Positions 47,473 to 59,000 of a stretch of DNA of 64,000 nt are shown piece after piece (positions within the stretch are counted from its first letter, which is position 1; the number at the start of each line of letters is the position of its first letter). The notes under the pieces were generated by a model. It made no database searches. It was not told the origin of the DNA and worked only from the letters and a program-made list of their open reading frames with translations. Made by a program: the position numbers and the translations under genes. This stretch comes from Nemophila menziesii (lineage: Eukaryota > Streptophyta > Magnoliopsida > Boraginales > Hydrophyllaceae): assembly GCA_029959085.1 (NCBI GenBank), contig JARWIR010000005.1:7504501-7568500 (forward strand), given 5' to 3'.

Positions 47473-49824
47473 TTACAACTTGCGGTGGGTTTCCCCATAT
47501 TTGAGAGTTTAATATTAGCTCTACGTGCCTTCCAAAATTGCTTCTTTTGCCACATATATTCATTTTTAGCTAACGTGAGTTTTTTGTAACTCGCTTCTCT
47601 TTTTTTAGTTTTCTTACTCACTACCATCTCGAAGGAATCTTCAATTAAATTCTTCGATTTTTCTTTCCCGTCATTTCCTACTTTATTCCCTTCTAAATCC
47701 GAGAGTAGCGGCGGAGCGTGAATTTGACCCTACTCGGATAGCCCGAATCTCGCAACTACTATCACTTTCCGGAATAAAATTTAAATCAAGCGATTTCGCT
47801 CTTTTAATCTTTGTTGGAGTAGAAAACTGCTTCATATTTATAATAGAGCTACTCTACTCAATAGTAAGTAATACAATAGTAGGAAATTCTCCAGTAGCAC
47901 TATTAATATTATTAGTACCTATAGTTGTACCATTTATAAAGTTAATTTCTTCATTAATGTTTTCCGCGGTCCCTTTGATTTATGCAGCAGACGCACCTCA
48001 TGTGGAGGTATTACTCCATGCGCCTGAGGAGTAATAAATTGTCCACCTTTTGTTTGCAAGTTCTCCGCGTGCTATGCTGTAGATCTCGGTTTTGATGCCT
48101 AGGCGGTCGACCCAGGCCTAGCGCCTAGGCGGGATCACACGGGGCCTAGGCGGAATTATACGGTTTTGAATCCCTCTGTGTAATTTTGTATATTTAGTAA
48201 TATATATGTAGTAATTATAGCAATTTTAACTATTTAAGTCATAAAATTCATCAAACAACACTATTGTATATAAAAAATACTATAATTTGAGTTATAATGT
48301 TAATTAAAAAAATTCTCGAGAATAAGAAAAATAACAAGAAGGCCTATGCGAGCATGTTTTTCCATTAATCGGCGCCTAGGCGGCCATTTTTTGCCATTAA
48401 TCGGTGCCTAGACGACCTAGGCGCCTATTCCACGGCGACTAAGGCGCTAGGCAAAAACGCCTAGAGTTTTAACTAGGCGTAAGCGCCTGAGGGGCGAGTT
48501 GACGCCTACGCGGCGCCTAGGCGGGGAGATCTACAACATAGTCTGCGGGTCCCTTTACTTTGTGCAACAGCCTTGCCTCATGTGGAGTAACAGCTTGTGA
48601 AGTGATGAGCTGTCCACTAATAGCTTGTGAAGAGCTGCTCTTTTTATTTCTTGGAGTAACAGCAATGAGCTGTACCCTTTCACTCCCAGCTTTAGGTTTA
48701 AAATGCAGTATAGGTTTTTTTGTATAATTTAAATTTTTTCCTTTTACCCCGTCTCCAAATTTGTGAATATTCCCACTCCTATCTTTATCCAAAACATAAT
48801 AGCATTTATTACTCTCGTGTCCAAAAGCTTTACACTTTGAACAACACGGCGGTAACTTTTCATATTCCACTAAAACACAATGTTTTTTGCCCGTGTGTGA
48901 GCCAAATTCCACCTTTAATTTTCTATCCTTGCTCAAATCTAATTCAATGAGGACTCGTGCATAAATAATATCCTCACATTCAAAAGTGATCCCATCCGTT
49001 CGAATTGGTTTTCCCACTTGCGAGGCAATCTTCGCTAATCCTTCTTCCGTTCTAGCTTGTTGCGGGAGATTTCTCAATATGATCCAAGTAGGAATCTTGT
49101 TAATCTCAAGATTTCCAAAATCAAAACAGTCCGGAATTTCCGTTAGAATAAGGAGTCGACCATACGAAAGATGCAGACCTTTTAAGAGAACATTCTTCTT
49201 ATCTTCGTCCTTCTCGAATTTGAATATTAACCATCCGGAAGGGTGTTTTCATACTTTACATTCAACATTCCATGCCTGTACGATCCGTCTTATATCTTCC
49301 ATATCCGGGGATTTTTTTCCGACTACATAACCTATAAGAGAGTACCCAAAAGCTTGCTCAATAGTTAGAACACCCGTCTCTAAAAGTTGCAACAATTCTC
49401 CTTCCACGGGTTCGTAATACTTTAGTTCCTTTCCAACGGATGGCTTTCTATTATTCAAAAGGATATCTTTATAACCTACTCTCTTCTCCTTTTCACACAT
49501 TGATTGGGATTCACCCGAGCACTTAGTGTTGGCGTCAAGTATTCCGGTCGTAACGGATTTCTTGGTGGTTTTTTCACGCCCTAGATTGACCACGTTCTTT
49601 AACACGGAAGTGCCCTCAACGTCTACTTCATTTGATTCATCAATTACTAAAACATGTGATTCGGAAGTTTTATCAAACACTTGGTGTGCTACTAGTGCAC
49701 CCTTATCATTTTCCCCAAAATCTCCTCCAATGGAACCATTTCCCGGTGGGTTATGGTCTAGACGTGAGGTTCGTGGGGTCCGGTGGCTCATTTTCGGAAA
49801 AGACGTGGGGAAGAAGATGAACAT
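47469..49824 (-). pseudogene. LINE family A ORF1: DUF4283 and zinc-knuckle protein
   Basis: This is the nucleic-acid-binding protein of the element. The N-terminal part (49824 or MSHRTPRTSR at 49791) leads to a DUF4283-like region (LLQLLETGVLTIEQAFGYSL, GLHLSYGRLLILTEIPDCF), then CSKCKAFGHESNKC, a CX2CX4HX4C knuckle. An in-frame TGA at 49249-49251 interrupts it. A 470-bp TIR element splits it at 48072-48541. The C-terminus resumes after that insert and ends GKPTASCK at 47469. Its stop overlaps the ORF2 start as ATGA. Confidence 0.85.
48072..48541. mobile_element. TIR element with many CCTAGGCG repeats, inside LINE ORF1
   Basis: Terminal repeats CTATGCTGTAGATCTC and its near-complement (one mismatch) close a 470-bp unit. 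Flanks TCCGCGTG and TCTGCGGG agree at 6 of 8 bases, suggesting an old 8-bp hAT-type duplication. Subterminal regions on both sides hold about ten variants of GCGCCTAGGCG in both orientations around an AT-rich core. Such clustered motifs may be transposase-binding sites. No coding content. Confidence 0.75.
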
Positions 49825-49852
49825 CTCCGGGGTCCAAATCGGACGGGGAGTG

Positions 49853-51471
49853 TGAAAGTCCTAGAGGGGGGGTGAATAGGATTACTAATAAGATTAATGC
49901 CTAATTAAAAATCTTTTGGATAATTATAAGTTTAAGAAAGAAACTTCTAAGTCAACTAATATATCAAACTCCTAAGGGATCATACAATGGACAAGCTAAG
50001 AGGTTCGATATATAAGTGAAACAAGTAAAACGAGTTTCGAATCTCTTACTACTCTAGTTGACAATATGTTGGTAAACTAGAAAGAACACTATCACAATAT
50101 TCATACTAGCTATTCTTCTAAGTCAACTAATATATCAAACACTTATGGGATCATGCAAAGGATAAGTTAGAGGTTCGATATATAAGTTAAACAAGTAAAT
50201 CGATTATCTATTCTCTTACTAACTTAGAAGATCATAGTTTGATTAGCTAGACAAACATAATCATGATATTCATACTAGTAAGCATATAATCAAACATGTG
50301 AAGTGCGGAAAATAAATAGCGAAGGGATAGAAGGATACACACGATTTATAGTGGTTCGGTTTCCCTACATCCACTACCTAAGGAAGCCTCCTTAGGATTT
50401 CAAGCTTTTCACTAAGCTCCCGTGTCTCTCTTAACCGGGTCGAGAACACAATAACCCTTACAACCTCTTCGATAACACGAAGGACAACCTCTTCGAAACC
50501 ACGAAGGAAAAACACTTGTGTTATCACCAATACAAGGAACCAAGCATACAACCTATGCTCACACTACTCTCTTAATCTATTACAAGAACTAAGAGGAAAG
50601 GAAAAGTGTTTAGGGGTGCTTATAAAAGCTTTGTAACTAAACTCCTAAAGAGATGATATAACTATAAGCTTAAAACTTCTCTTGAGTTGATAATAACTTT
50701 GAAGCTTATTGGTTTAAGCTCTTGATCAAGCTTGGATGATTAACTTTGATAGCTCCTTGGATTAACTCCTTAATTGAGTGGATATGAACTATGAAGCTCT
50801 TGACACCTTCTTGGATGATAACAATTAAGCCCCTAAGTGTATATGGGTTGAAGGTATGATTGTAGCCTTGAAAGACCTTCAATTTATAGCTGCAAAATGC
50901 TCCCAACGGTCATATGATTTGTCTCCAACGGATATATTAATATTCCCAACGGATCTATTCCTTTTGTCTTAATTTTGTGCAGGAAACCCTAATCTGCGGT
51001 GCACCGCGGGGTTGGTGAGGTGCACCGCGCCAAGCTTCGCTTATTGCTCATTTTCTAGTCCGGGGCTAGCCATGCTCCGTGCCCTGGTCCGCACATCTGC
51101 GGTGTACCGCACCCAAGGTCCGGTGTACCGCGCCAAAGGTCTAAAACACCTTTTAATGAGTATATCTTTTACTACGATGCTCGGATCAGAAAACTTTCTT
51201 CACGAGAGTTGTAGAGAACATCATTCTAATAAACTTTGTAGTTGATCACTAAAGCTAATTCTCAATGTACACAAAGATAAGGTTAAAGGTATTTGTATGA
51301 GAATTAGTTTCATAAGATATAACAATAAAGCTTTGATCTAAATGATAAAGATGTGCTTTTTGATGAAATAGAGTGCAAGATAGAATATGTATAACAAGAG
51401 TAATTAGCACACTAAACACAAAAGGATTTGTCACATTAAAACAACCTATTAAGGGAGGCTATATGCCAACA
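49853..51471 (-). mobile_element. Solo Ty1/copia LTR, 1,619 bp
   Basis: Read on minus it runs TGTTGGCATATAGCC to CTAGGACTTTCA, with TG and CA ends. It is flanked by GAGTG on both sides (49848-49852 and 51472-51476), the 5-bp copia duplication. No internal region or second LTR is present, so LTR-LTR recombination removed the body. It holds an internal tandem repeat of about 165 bp (49948-50115 and 50118-50283) and four GCGGTGNACCGC-type palindromes. It is related to the degenerate LTR at 1.0-2.0 kb. Confidence 0.9.
50996..51132. repeat. Cluster of GCGGTGYACCGC palindromes in the solo LTR
   Basis: Near-palindromic 10-12-mers occur at 50996-51007, 51019-51028, 51099-51110 and about 51120-51131. 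The first is a perfect 12-base palindrome. They are the GC-richest part of the LTR and could form hairpins in RNA or bind protein dimers. Role unknown. Confidence 0.8.
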
Positions 51472-51669
51472 GAGTGTCTTCGATCTTGAGACGAGTGATA
51501 CGGGTCCGTCATTCTAGTGAAGTTTCGTGAAGAAAAATTCTAGAGATAGGCGCTAGATCGGAGAGATCTAGGAGAAGAACACTCTAACCTCTCTCTAGAA
51601 TTTTAAGCGGGTATTTTAGTTATGTGAATCTTCTATCAACAAAATTACATGACCGGTCGATTAAGGTTT

Positions 51670-52025
51670 GATCGTGAGTGTAAAGTGTGTAAAGATAAAA
51701 GGAATTTTAATGAACTTGTGCACAAGCTGATTTAGGAATTTAGTTCAAATTAAAAGTTGAAATTTGTATTCGATTTGGTTCAACATAATTTATGCCAAAA
51801 ACAACTAATAATATTTTTGATACCTAGGAGGTTTTAGGACCGTGAAAATGTTAATTAACAATCTAACTCCAAAGCCTAAAATATATATCATTTTCGGTGA
51901 TTTCCATCTAAACTCGTTTTGTATGAACAATTTCTAGATTTCGTCTAGTAAATCGGTATAGCAAGAAAATATATTGCATGATATAAACCCCTTCGAGCCA
52001 TCAAGTATGTGCAGTCATTCATTTC
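51670..52025. other. Intergenic between LINE and hAT MITE
   Basis: No supported feature. Confidence 0.4.
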
Positions 52026-52033
52026 CCTATAAA

Positions 52034-52549
52034 CAGGGGCAGAGGCAGAATTCTCCGGTAGGAGAGTCAAGGGATTCAGAGGCAACACCCTCAAATTCTT
52101 TTTGAACCTATTTGCACTATAGGTCTATATATTTTGAAAAAATTGTAAACAAACCCTTATAATATATAAAACTTTAATATATATAATCTCTATATTATGT
52201 AAAAATTGTACTACAAGTTTTAATATAATTTTTTTAATTAATTACTCTTTGTATAATACAAAATAACATATAATTTGTTAGAAAAAGATAAAATATTTTA
52301 TATAAATAAAATAATTATAAGTTTAGTAAAATAAATTTTAATAGTTAAGGAGATCAAATGAAGATTTTAAAAATTTATAGGGGCCAAATGAAGATTCTGG
52401 AATTTAGGGGGGGGGGGGGGGGCAAATAATTTTTTTTTTAAAATTTAAAAGGTAAATTTGAATATAATTTGTTTTTTGTTAAGGGAGATTTTTTTTAAAA
52501 GGTCAAGGGAGGCTATGGCACTCCCTACTAACACATGGCTCCGCCCGTC
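52034..52549. mobile_element. hAT-type MITE
   Basis: Left end CAGGGGCAGAGGCAG and right end (reverse complement GACGGGCGGAGCCATG) match the CAGGGGCGGAGCC-type hAT terminus. Flanks CCTATAAA and ACTATAAA form an 8-bp duplication with one mismatch. It is AT-rich inside, with a G16 run near 52407-52422. Non-autonomous. Confidence 0.8.
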
Positions 52550-52639
52550 ACTATAAATAAACATTATCTCAAAAGAACTATTTTTTATCATAACTACACA
52601 GATACCATAAACCCAATAATCCGTTGGACTTATCTCAAA

Positions 52640-55380
52640 CTTACATTATTTACACCTTCAGAACCTCTTGCAAATCCACTTCCACCTCCAAAGCCGTGAC
52701 CCCAATCTCCTAGTCTATTTTCACCCTCTCATGTAAGGAAATTTACTTGCAAGTTACAATTAATCCTCATGGAGAAATCTTGAACCTAGTTTCCTTTTAC
52801 ATTCCAAAACACACCAGCAGCTCCTTCTAGATTACGTCGAGTAATACAACTCCTATCAATATTAAGTTTGAGGCCTTTGTTCCTGTTTCTGACACACTTA
52901 CCTGGTCGATTACTCAATGCTTAGATATATTCTAACGCTAAATACTTTGTTCTTTTTTGTTTAAAATTAGGACATCACCATTTGGGCTCATCCCATCATC
53001 AAAAACTGCATCTTCCCATTCACTCCATATAACACCAATCAAAGCGCTAAAAAAGACATTCCAAGTTACCCCACAAACAACCATTTACCTGAAATATGTT
53101 TATTCCACCATTTGCTTGGAGACATGCTCCTGCCTTTCATTGACTGTCACTCCATGACTCCGTTCAGAGTGTCCACTCGCTTCGCTATTGTCCACAAGCC
53201 TTTGTCCACCCGGAAACACCACTCCACCCCATGTCTTCTCATGCAACAACTGTTGGAAATTACCGTGGCACCCCACTGTCCGGGTTTGAAGTGAGCCTAA
53301 TTGTGATAGAATGGGACCGAAGAATGACTGGTGGGAAATTGCAGTGGATAGTCCCTATGATAATGATGTTGTCGAACCACCTGCAAAAAGGATCCAACAT
53401 AATTCACATGTAAAAGCTAGCCATTAAAGTGTTGCGAAGTCCATTACTGAGGAAAACTTCATTGTGTTGCTCCCTAGGTGAATCCATAAGCAGATCCACC
53501 ATGTAACAATTAGACTCCTTGCAGCTCTGGTAAAAACAGTCCACGGAGATTGAATTTTCTGATGTCGATACCACTCTATTTGATTCTGATAAGTCCCCAG
53601 AGATTCTTGTCCTTAATACACTCTCTAAAAAGATGTACTGCATTCTCCTCGAAGAAACCACACCAAGGGAAAATACTCAGGACAACCATCCTATGCTTAA
53701 TCAAGTTCGCTCTAGTTGCTAACATATCTTGAACCACACGCATAAAAGTACTTTAAACTTTTAAGAACACCATAAATTTCAAATCCTCTCCCAACCAATC
53801 CCTATATCTCCATCGATTACACTTGGTATCTTAATTGCCGACTTAACCGAGAAAACTCCATGAATCACATGTTTCCATGATAGTATATCTCTAGACTCAT
53901 TATCACTACACACTCTTACTTTCACAATCTTGAGAAGTTTAGATGACGGAAGCACGTGTTGGAATTTATTCCAATCCCACAAACTATCTTCTTTCACGTA
54001 GCCCATAGAATTCTCTCATCGAGCTTTATTTCCAATTGCGACAAAGTACGAAATGAATTGAGGGTGTACCCCTACCCAAATATCGAGCCAAATGACTATA
54101 CTCTTACCGTTGTATAATAACCATTGAGATCCCCTTGTAACCACGATAACCTTCCAAGATGACTCTACGTATTTGTGAATTTTCCACCTTTGGAACATAA
54201 TGTAGAAGATTATTCTTGAAATACTTTTGACGAAGTGATGAAAATTAGGGGTTTGTCTCGTCATGTAGCATTTTCCACCCAAGTTTCTCCAGAAGAGCAC
54301 AATTCATATCTTCTGCTTTAAGAAATCCTAAACCACCCATCTTCTTTGCAAACATGTCTTATCCCACGAAAGCCAACTAATTCTACTCTAGTTCTTCAAT
54401 GAACCCCAAATGAAGTCTCTCACAATTTCGGATAAGTTCTTTGCATACGTAATCCATTAATCTTTCCACCTGCATGATGTACATAAGCATTGTGCTTAAA
54501 AGGGATGATGCTAATGCCATCCAACCAGCTAGTGAAAAGTCCTTCCTTTCCAGTCCACAAGTCTCCCATGAAGTCCAATGATAATGTAACCATAGAAACC
54601 TATAGGTCTCCTCCCTGAGAGTATCAGAACTCTAAGGTATTTACCCAAACCTTCGCTTCTGTAAAATCACCCTGAGTCATGATGCTCGCCACCAGTTCTT
54701 TATCAACAATCATTGAGAAGTAAATCAAATACCTTTCTTAATGATTGTTTGACATGCGTCATGCCAAATAACATTGGGTGATTCCTGCAATAAATCAAGA
54801 TTATAATTAAAGGTTCTAAAAATATAGATTAAATTATCCGCAAAGAATATATGAGATAGTTGGATCCCCTTGGAATAAGACAAAGTGGGTACCGCTCCCC
54901 ATTCTCCGCAAACTCCTAAATAAGGAGTGACATCCTCTCCATACAGAGGGCAAAGAGATTCGATGATAAAGGGCCGCCTTGACGAATACCCCTCTGAGGA
55001 CTGAAAGGCTTAAGGGGACTACCATGCAGAGGAAAGAGGATGCTTAATTTATTATCTGACATCGCAAAGAGTATCACTAAAATCCAGCTACGTGGTACCC
55101 TATCTTGTCATAGGTCTTCGCCAAATCCACCTTGATTGCAATAAAACTCTTTCTCCCCTTTGCATGCCTCCGAACATAATCCATCTCACTAACCAATACC
55201 ACATTATCGATGGTCAAATGCTTGGGATGGAAAACTACTACGGTATAGGCTTATGTGGTTCGCGAGCGTAGGACGCGGTCGATTCACCAAGAACTTCATT
55301 CATCTTGTATAACTCACGTTAATCAAGCTAATCGATCGGAACTGAGTAATATATTCTGGGTTGCTTAATTTGGGCATGAG
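52640..55380 (-). mobile_element. Old, heavily decayed LINE ORF2
   Basis: Minus-strand traces run in the right order: RT start near 55200-55090 (FIAIKVDLAKTYDKI), SVLRGVFVKA-like RT block near 54980, frames resembling the post-RT region (VIWLDIWVGVHPQF near 54080), a zf-RVT-like part near 53500-53660, and an RNase H end (ALEVEVDLQEVLK near 52650-52700). Many stops and shifts separate them. It carried an RNase H, so it is not family A. Confidence 0.65.
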
Positions 55381-56022
55381 ATGATTGAGACTCCCAGGTC
55401 CCGTTTCAAGAGTTTATCTAATCATATCACAAACCGAATGACCTTGGTATTTTCATCGGAGAGTATTTCGATTGGTTTTTTATTGCTTCCACGCCTCCGG
55501 TCTCTTTGTCTGGACTCTATTAGGATTTTGAGGGACCCGGTCCTAGATGAGGAGATTCATATAGTTGTTTTCCAGATGCAGTCTCACAAGACGCTAGGTC
55601 CAGAAAGTATGACATAAGGATTTTATTAAGAAATCTCTAACCTAGGTCCTCTCCACTACTTCATCCGGAAACGATTAATAGTTAAAGGAGAAACTATTAT
55701 ACTATTTTCTTAAAGTTTATTTTTCTAAAATAATTTTCCAAATAAATTTGCACGGCATCCCCCTAATCTGTGCCCAAATTGAGTTCTCACGTTAGGAATA
55801 ATAATCGAATTTATTAATAAGATTAGAGAATTAGTGTTTATGATAATTGATTCATCTCGATATGTATATAATTTGAAACATCCATCCAATAACCAATTAA
55901 GAATATATATAATGATAATCGAAGAAGAATCGTATATTTCTTGCACGACATTTGCATTAATGAAGACACAAGCAGGCCTCGATCCCATTCCATAATTTAA
56001 TAAAGAAACTTCGGATGAATAA
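55381..56022. other. Intergenic downstream of PES
   Basis: No supported gene. Contains the PES 3' flank on the minus strand. Confidence 0.4.
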
Positions 56023-59000
56023 CTAGTTCATAGGAAATGTAGGGACTTGAGTATAAAAACCAGCATGTGTTGCCTGATATAATAATCTTGATAAAATGCT
56101 CCTGTATGGGTCTTTCTCTCTTTTCTCCTTCAAGTAACAAATGCCTTCCTCTATTGTCCTTTTCACTTCCATATACATTTCATCTGCTTTCTCTTTGCTT
56201 CTCAATTCCTCCTTCCTACCTGCACTTTCCCATCTCACCATTAGTAATACTTGCACACATTTCCTATTAAATATATGCAATATTCATTATACATACACAT
56301 ACCTTCTGTCTCGATCGGTTTCCCAAACAAGTAATATAAACGCCCTGGAATCTTTGGCACTACTATTGGAACGTGTGCTTGTTGATTTGAGACCTCTCCT
56401 ACACTCTCAGTTCTACATTCATCATATTTTACAACTAAATCTGAGTTAATTGCAATTTAGACCAGAAAAAGAATTACATTACGTTACCTCATTGTCACTG
56501 GAACTGCCTCCTCTGTTAGCTCTTCTATTGCAGCTTTAAAATAGGGAACCTTAATTAGATCATCATAATCCAGAAGCAACTGTCATTAATGATTAACGAA
56601 AATTATAATTTTTTTAATCCATCGAGATCATGACTATCAGACTATGTCTAGTGTGTCTACTATATATGAATAGCTTACTCGAACAAGATCTTCTTCACCA
56701 ACAACACTAAATGGAATAATTTTAGTTCCAAATCTAGCTGCCATTCTCACAAACTCCGAACTTTCTGGCCAAAATAATTTATATTCTTCTCCCTGAATCA
56801 ATTTAAAGTATATAATCAAATCCATATACAACAAACATTGTATCAGAGATATTTCACGTACTTTTCTATGGAGGGCCTCACGCATACCCCCAGGGTACAA
56901 AAGCACGTGAGATTTCGAAGAGAAAAGTTTAAATAAATTTGTTGGTGAAACTGGGACAGCACCCATAAATCTGAAGATATCGTAACATGATAAATCAGGT
57001 AGCCTTCCATATTTCAATCTATAAAACATCATTGGATGTGCTACACCTCGTATAAGAATATTTCTTTCTGACCAAAATCTAGAAATTAGACCGGGCAATT
57101 CAAGCCCTACTAACATGTGATAACCAACAAATAAAACCGGTCCTTCTGATGGGACCCCGTCAAGGCTTCGTAAAATTTCCCCATTTTTAAGCGTTGAAAG
57201 CATCACTGGATCAGAAACTAACTCCATAATCCTTAATCAATCAAACAAAATTAATTACTTTAAACAATTTTTTTTATGTCTTATTAGCAAACGAATTGAT
57301 TTACCTGAATGGATCATACATATGCTTGAATTGAAAAATACTTGGTCGTAGGTAATCAGAGATATAATCAATTGATTTTCCACGTCGATAAAATCTAGCA
57401 GAGTTTATGAGGTTCACTAGATCAAAATCATCTTCCTGACCATACAATGTATAACATCTAAGATTTTTGGAACTTAGAAAGAAAAAAGGGAGATAAATCC
57501 AATTTCTTAGTACCAGGAAGAGAGCATGACCCCTTTGGCTCAATATACGGACTTCTGATTTCGGAAGGATGTGGCGTAGCCTTTTACCTTCCTTTTTACT
57601 AGGTAGAAACAGATCATTTCCACTACATAAACCAAAAAGTTAGCAAATAATAATACAGGTAAGGCTAATGTTTAAGCAACTGGATTTACCTTGACAGGAT
57701 TAACGCGTCAATTTTGACAGCATGGAGTCGAGAATTTGCGTATTCTGCAGCTGATTTTAACATCTCTAGTTTCCATGCCAGTGTTTTCACTGATAAAGTA
57801 TGAGCCATGACCTGTAACCTTAACAATCACTTCCTTGCACAATAAATCATAGCAGAAAATGTCTCTGTGACGGAGACATGTGACTGATACACACTACAAG
57901 AAATAGTAGCATTAGCGGGGAAGCTATTGCGGCAACATCTAAAATGGCCTCTAATGATATTTTTGAAAACCAAAATGGCCTCTAATTATATTTTTAGCGG
58001 CAATATTTGCTGCTAAAGATAAAGTTAAGAGAAGCAAAAACAAATAATTTGCTACTAAAGGTATCTTTAGGGACGAACTTATAGGGGCGACAAATAACGA
58101 CTATTAGTGACAAAATTTAGATTTTTAGTGTTAAATTTTTTGCAGCTAAAGATACTATTTCTTGTAGTGATAGGGGGTTTATAATTTGGTTCTTCAGTCA
58201 TCGTCTTATAGAAAAAACCTCATGTAAGCTTTTTTTGAAAGCCGAAATAGAGTAGAGTCTTACAGAAACATAGTATAGAAGTGCTGATGCATCTTTAGGT
58301 AGCTCTTCAATTAATAGGTGCAAAGGTAATTCATTCTCCACCATAGCTATTATCATCCATGTAGGGAAACCTAATTATAAAAATAAAGTAAGATATTACA
58401 AATGAAATTGTGAGGAATAAGTGTAGAGGACCTGTAATTGAGCTGAAGATATGAGGCATGTGATCAGGCATGTGTTGTGATAAAGGTAAGAGTGATTGCA
58501 TTTGAGATTTGTGAAAACATGTAGCTGTGAATAAAATGATGTATTCAAATATAAATCATGAAAATCTAATGAATGTAAATTAGACGGACCTGGATTGGAC
58601 AAAATCAAGAGGAGATCTATATTCTGGTTACGAGCAGCAATAGCTAAAGCAAGGCATCCTCCAAGAGACTCTCCAACTAGATATATTGGTCTATTTGGAT
58701 TACTCTTATACTCTGACCTTACTCTTTCTTCAATTAAGATCAACAACTCTGGTTATTTTTACCGATAAAAAAGAGTTTTAGAATATAAAAGTGCTAAGAA
58801 TGAACAACAAAGAGAGAGACCTGTGAATGGTGTTCTATCCGTACTGGGAATATGCAGGCACCATACTCGGAAAGTCCTTGCAGAAGAGAAGATAAGAATA
58901 TTATAGGAGAGTAATAAAATGTGGAAATGTGATGAGAATACAAGGAAACTATGTACTCTGCTAGTGCTTTATGATGTAAAACAAGTCCAAGGCCAACACC

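Larger units (their letters stand above)
43936..51654 (-). mobile_element. Full-length L1-type LINE (family A) with two nested insertions
   Basis: GGTCGATTAAGGTTT flanks the element (43921-43935 and 51655-51669), a perfect 15-bp target duplication. The A-tail appears as a T-run at the left. The order on the minus strand is 5' UTR (51654-51472), interrupted by a solo LTR; ORF1; ORF2; 3' UTR; A-tail. Subtracting the nested pieces leaves about 5.6 kb. The 5' UTR piece next to the LTR reads on smoothly into the leader on the other side once the GAGTG duplication is counted. The truncated sibling is at 10527-12476. Confidence 0.92.
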
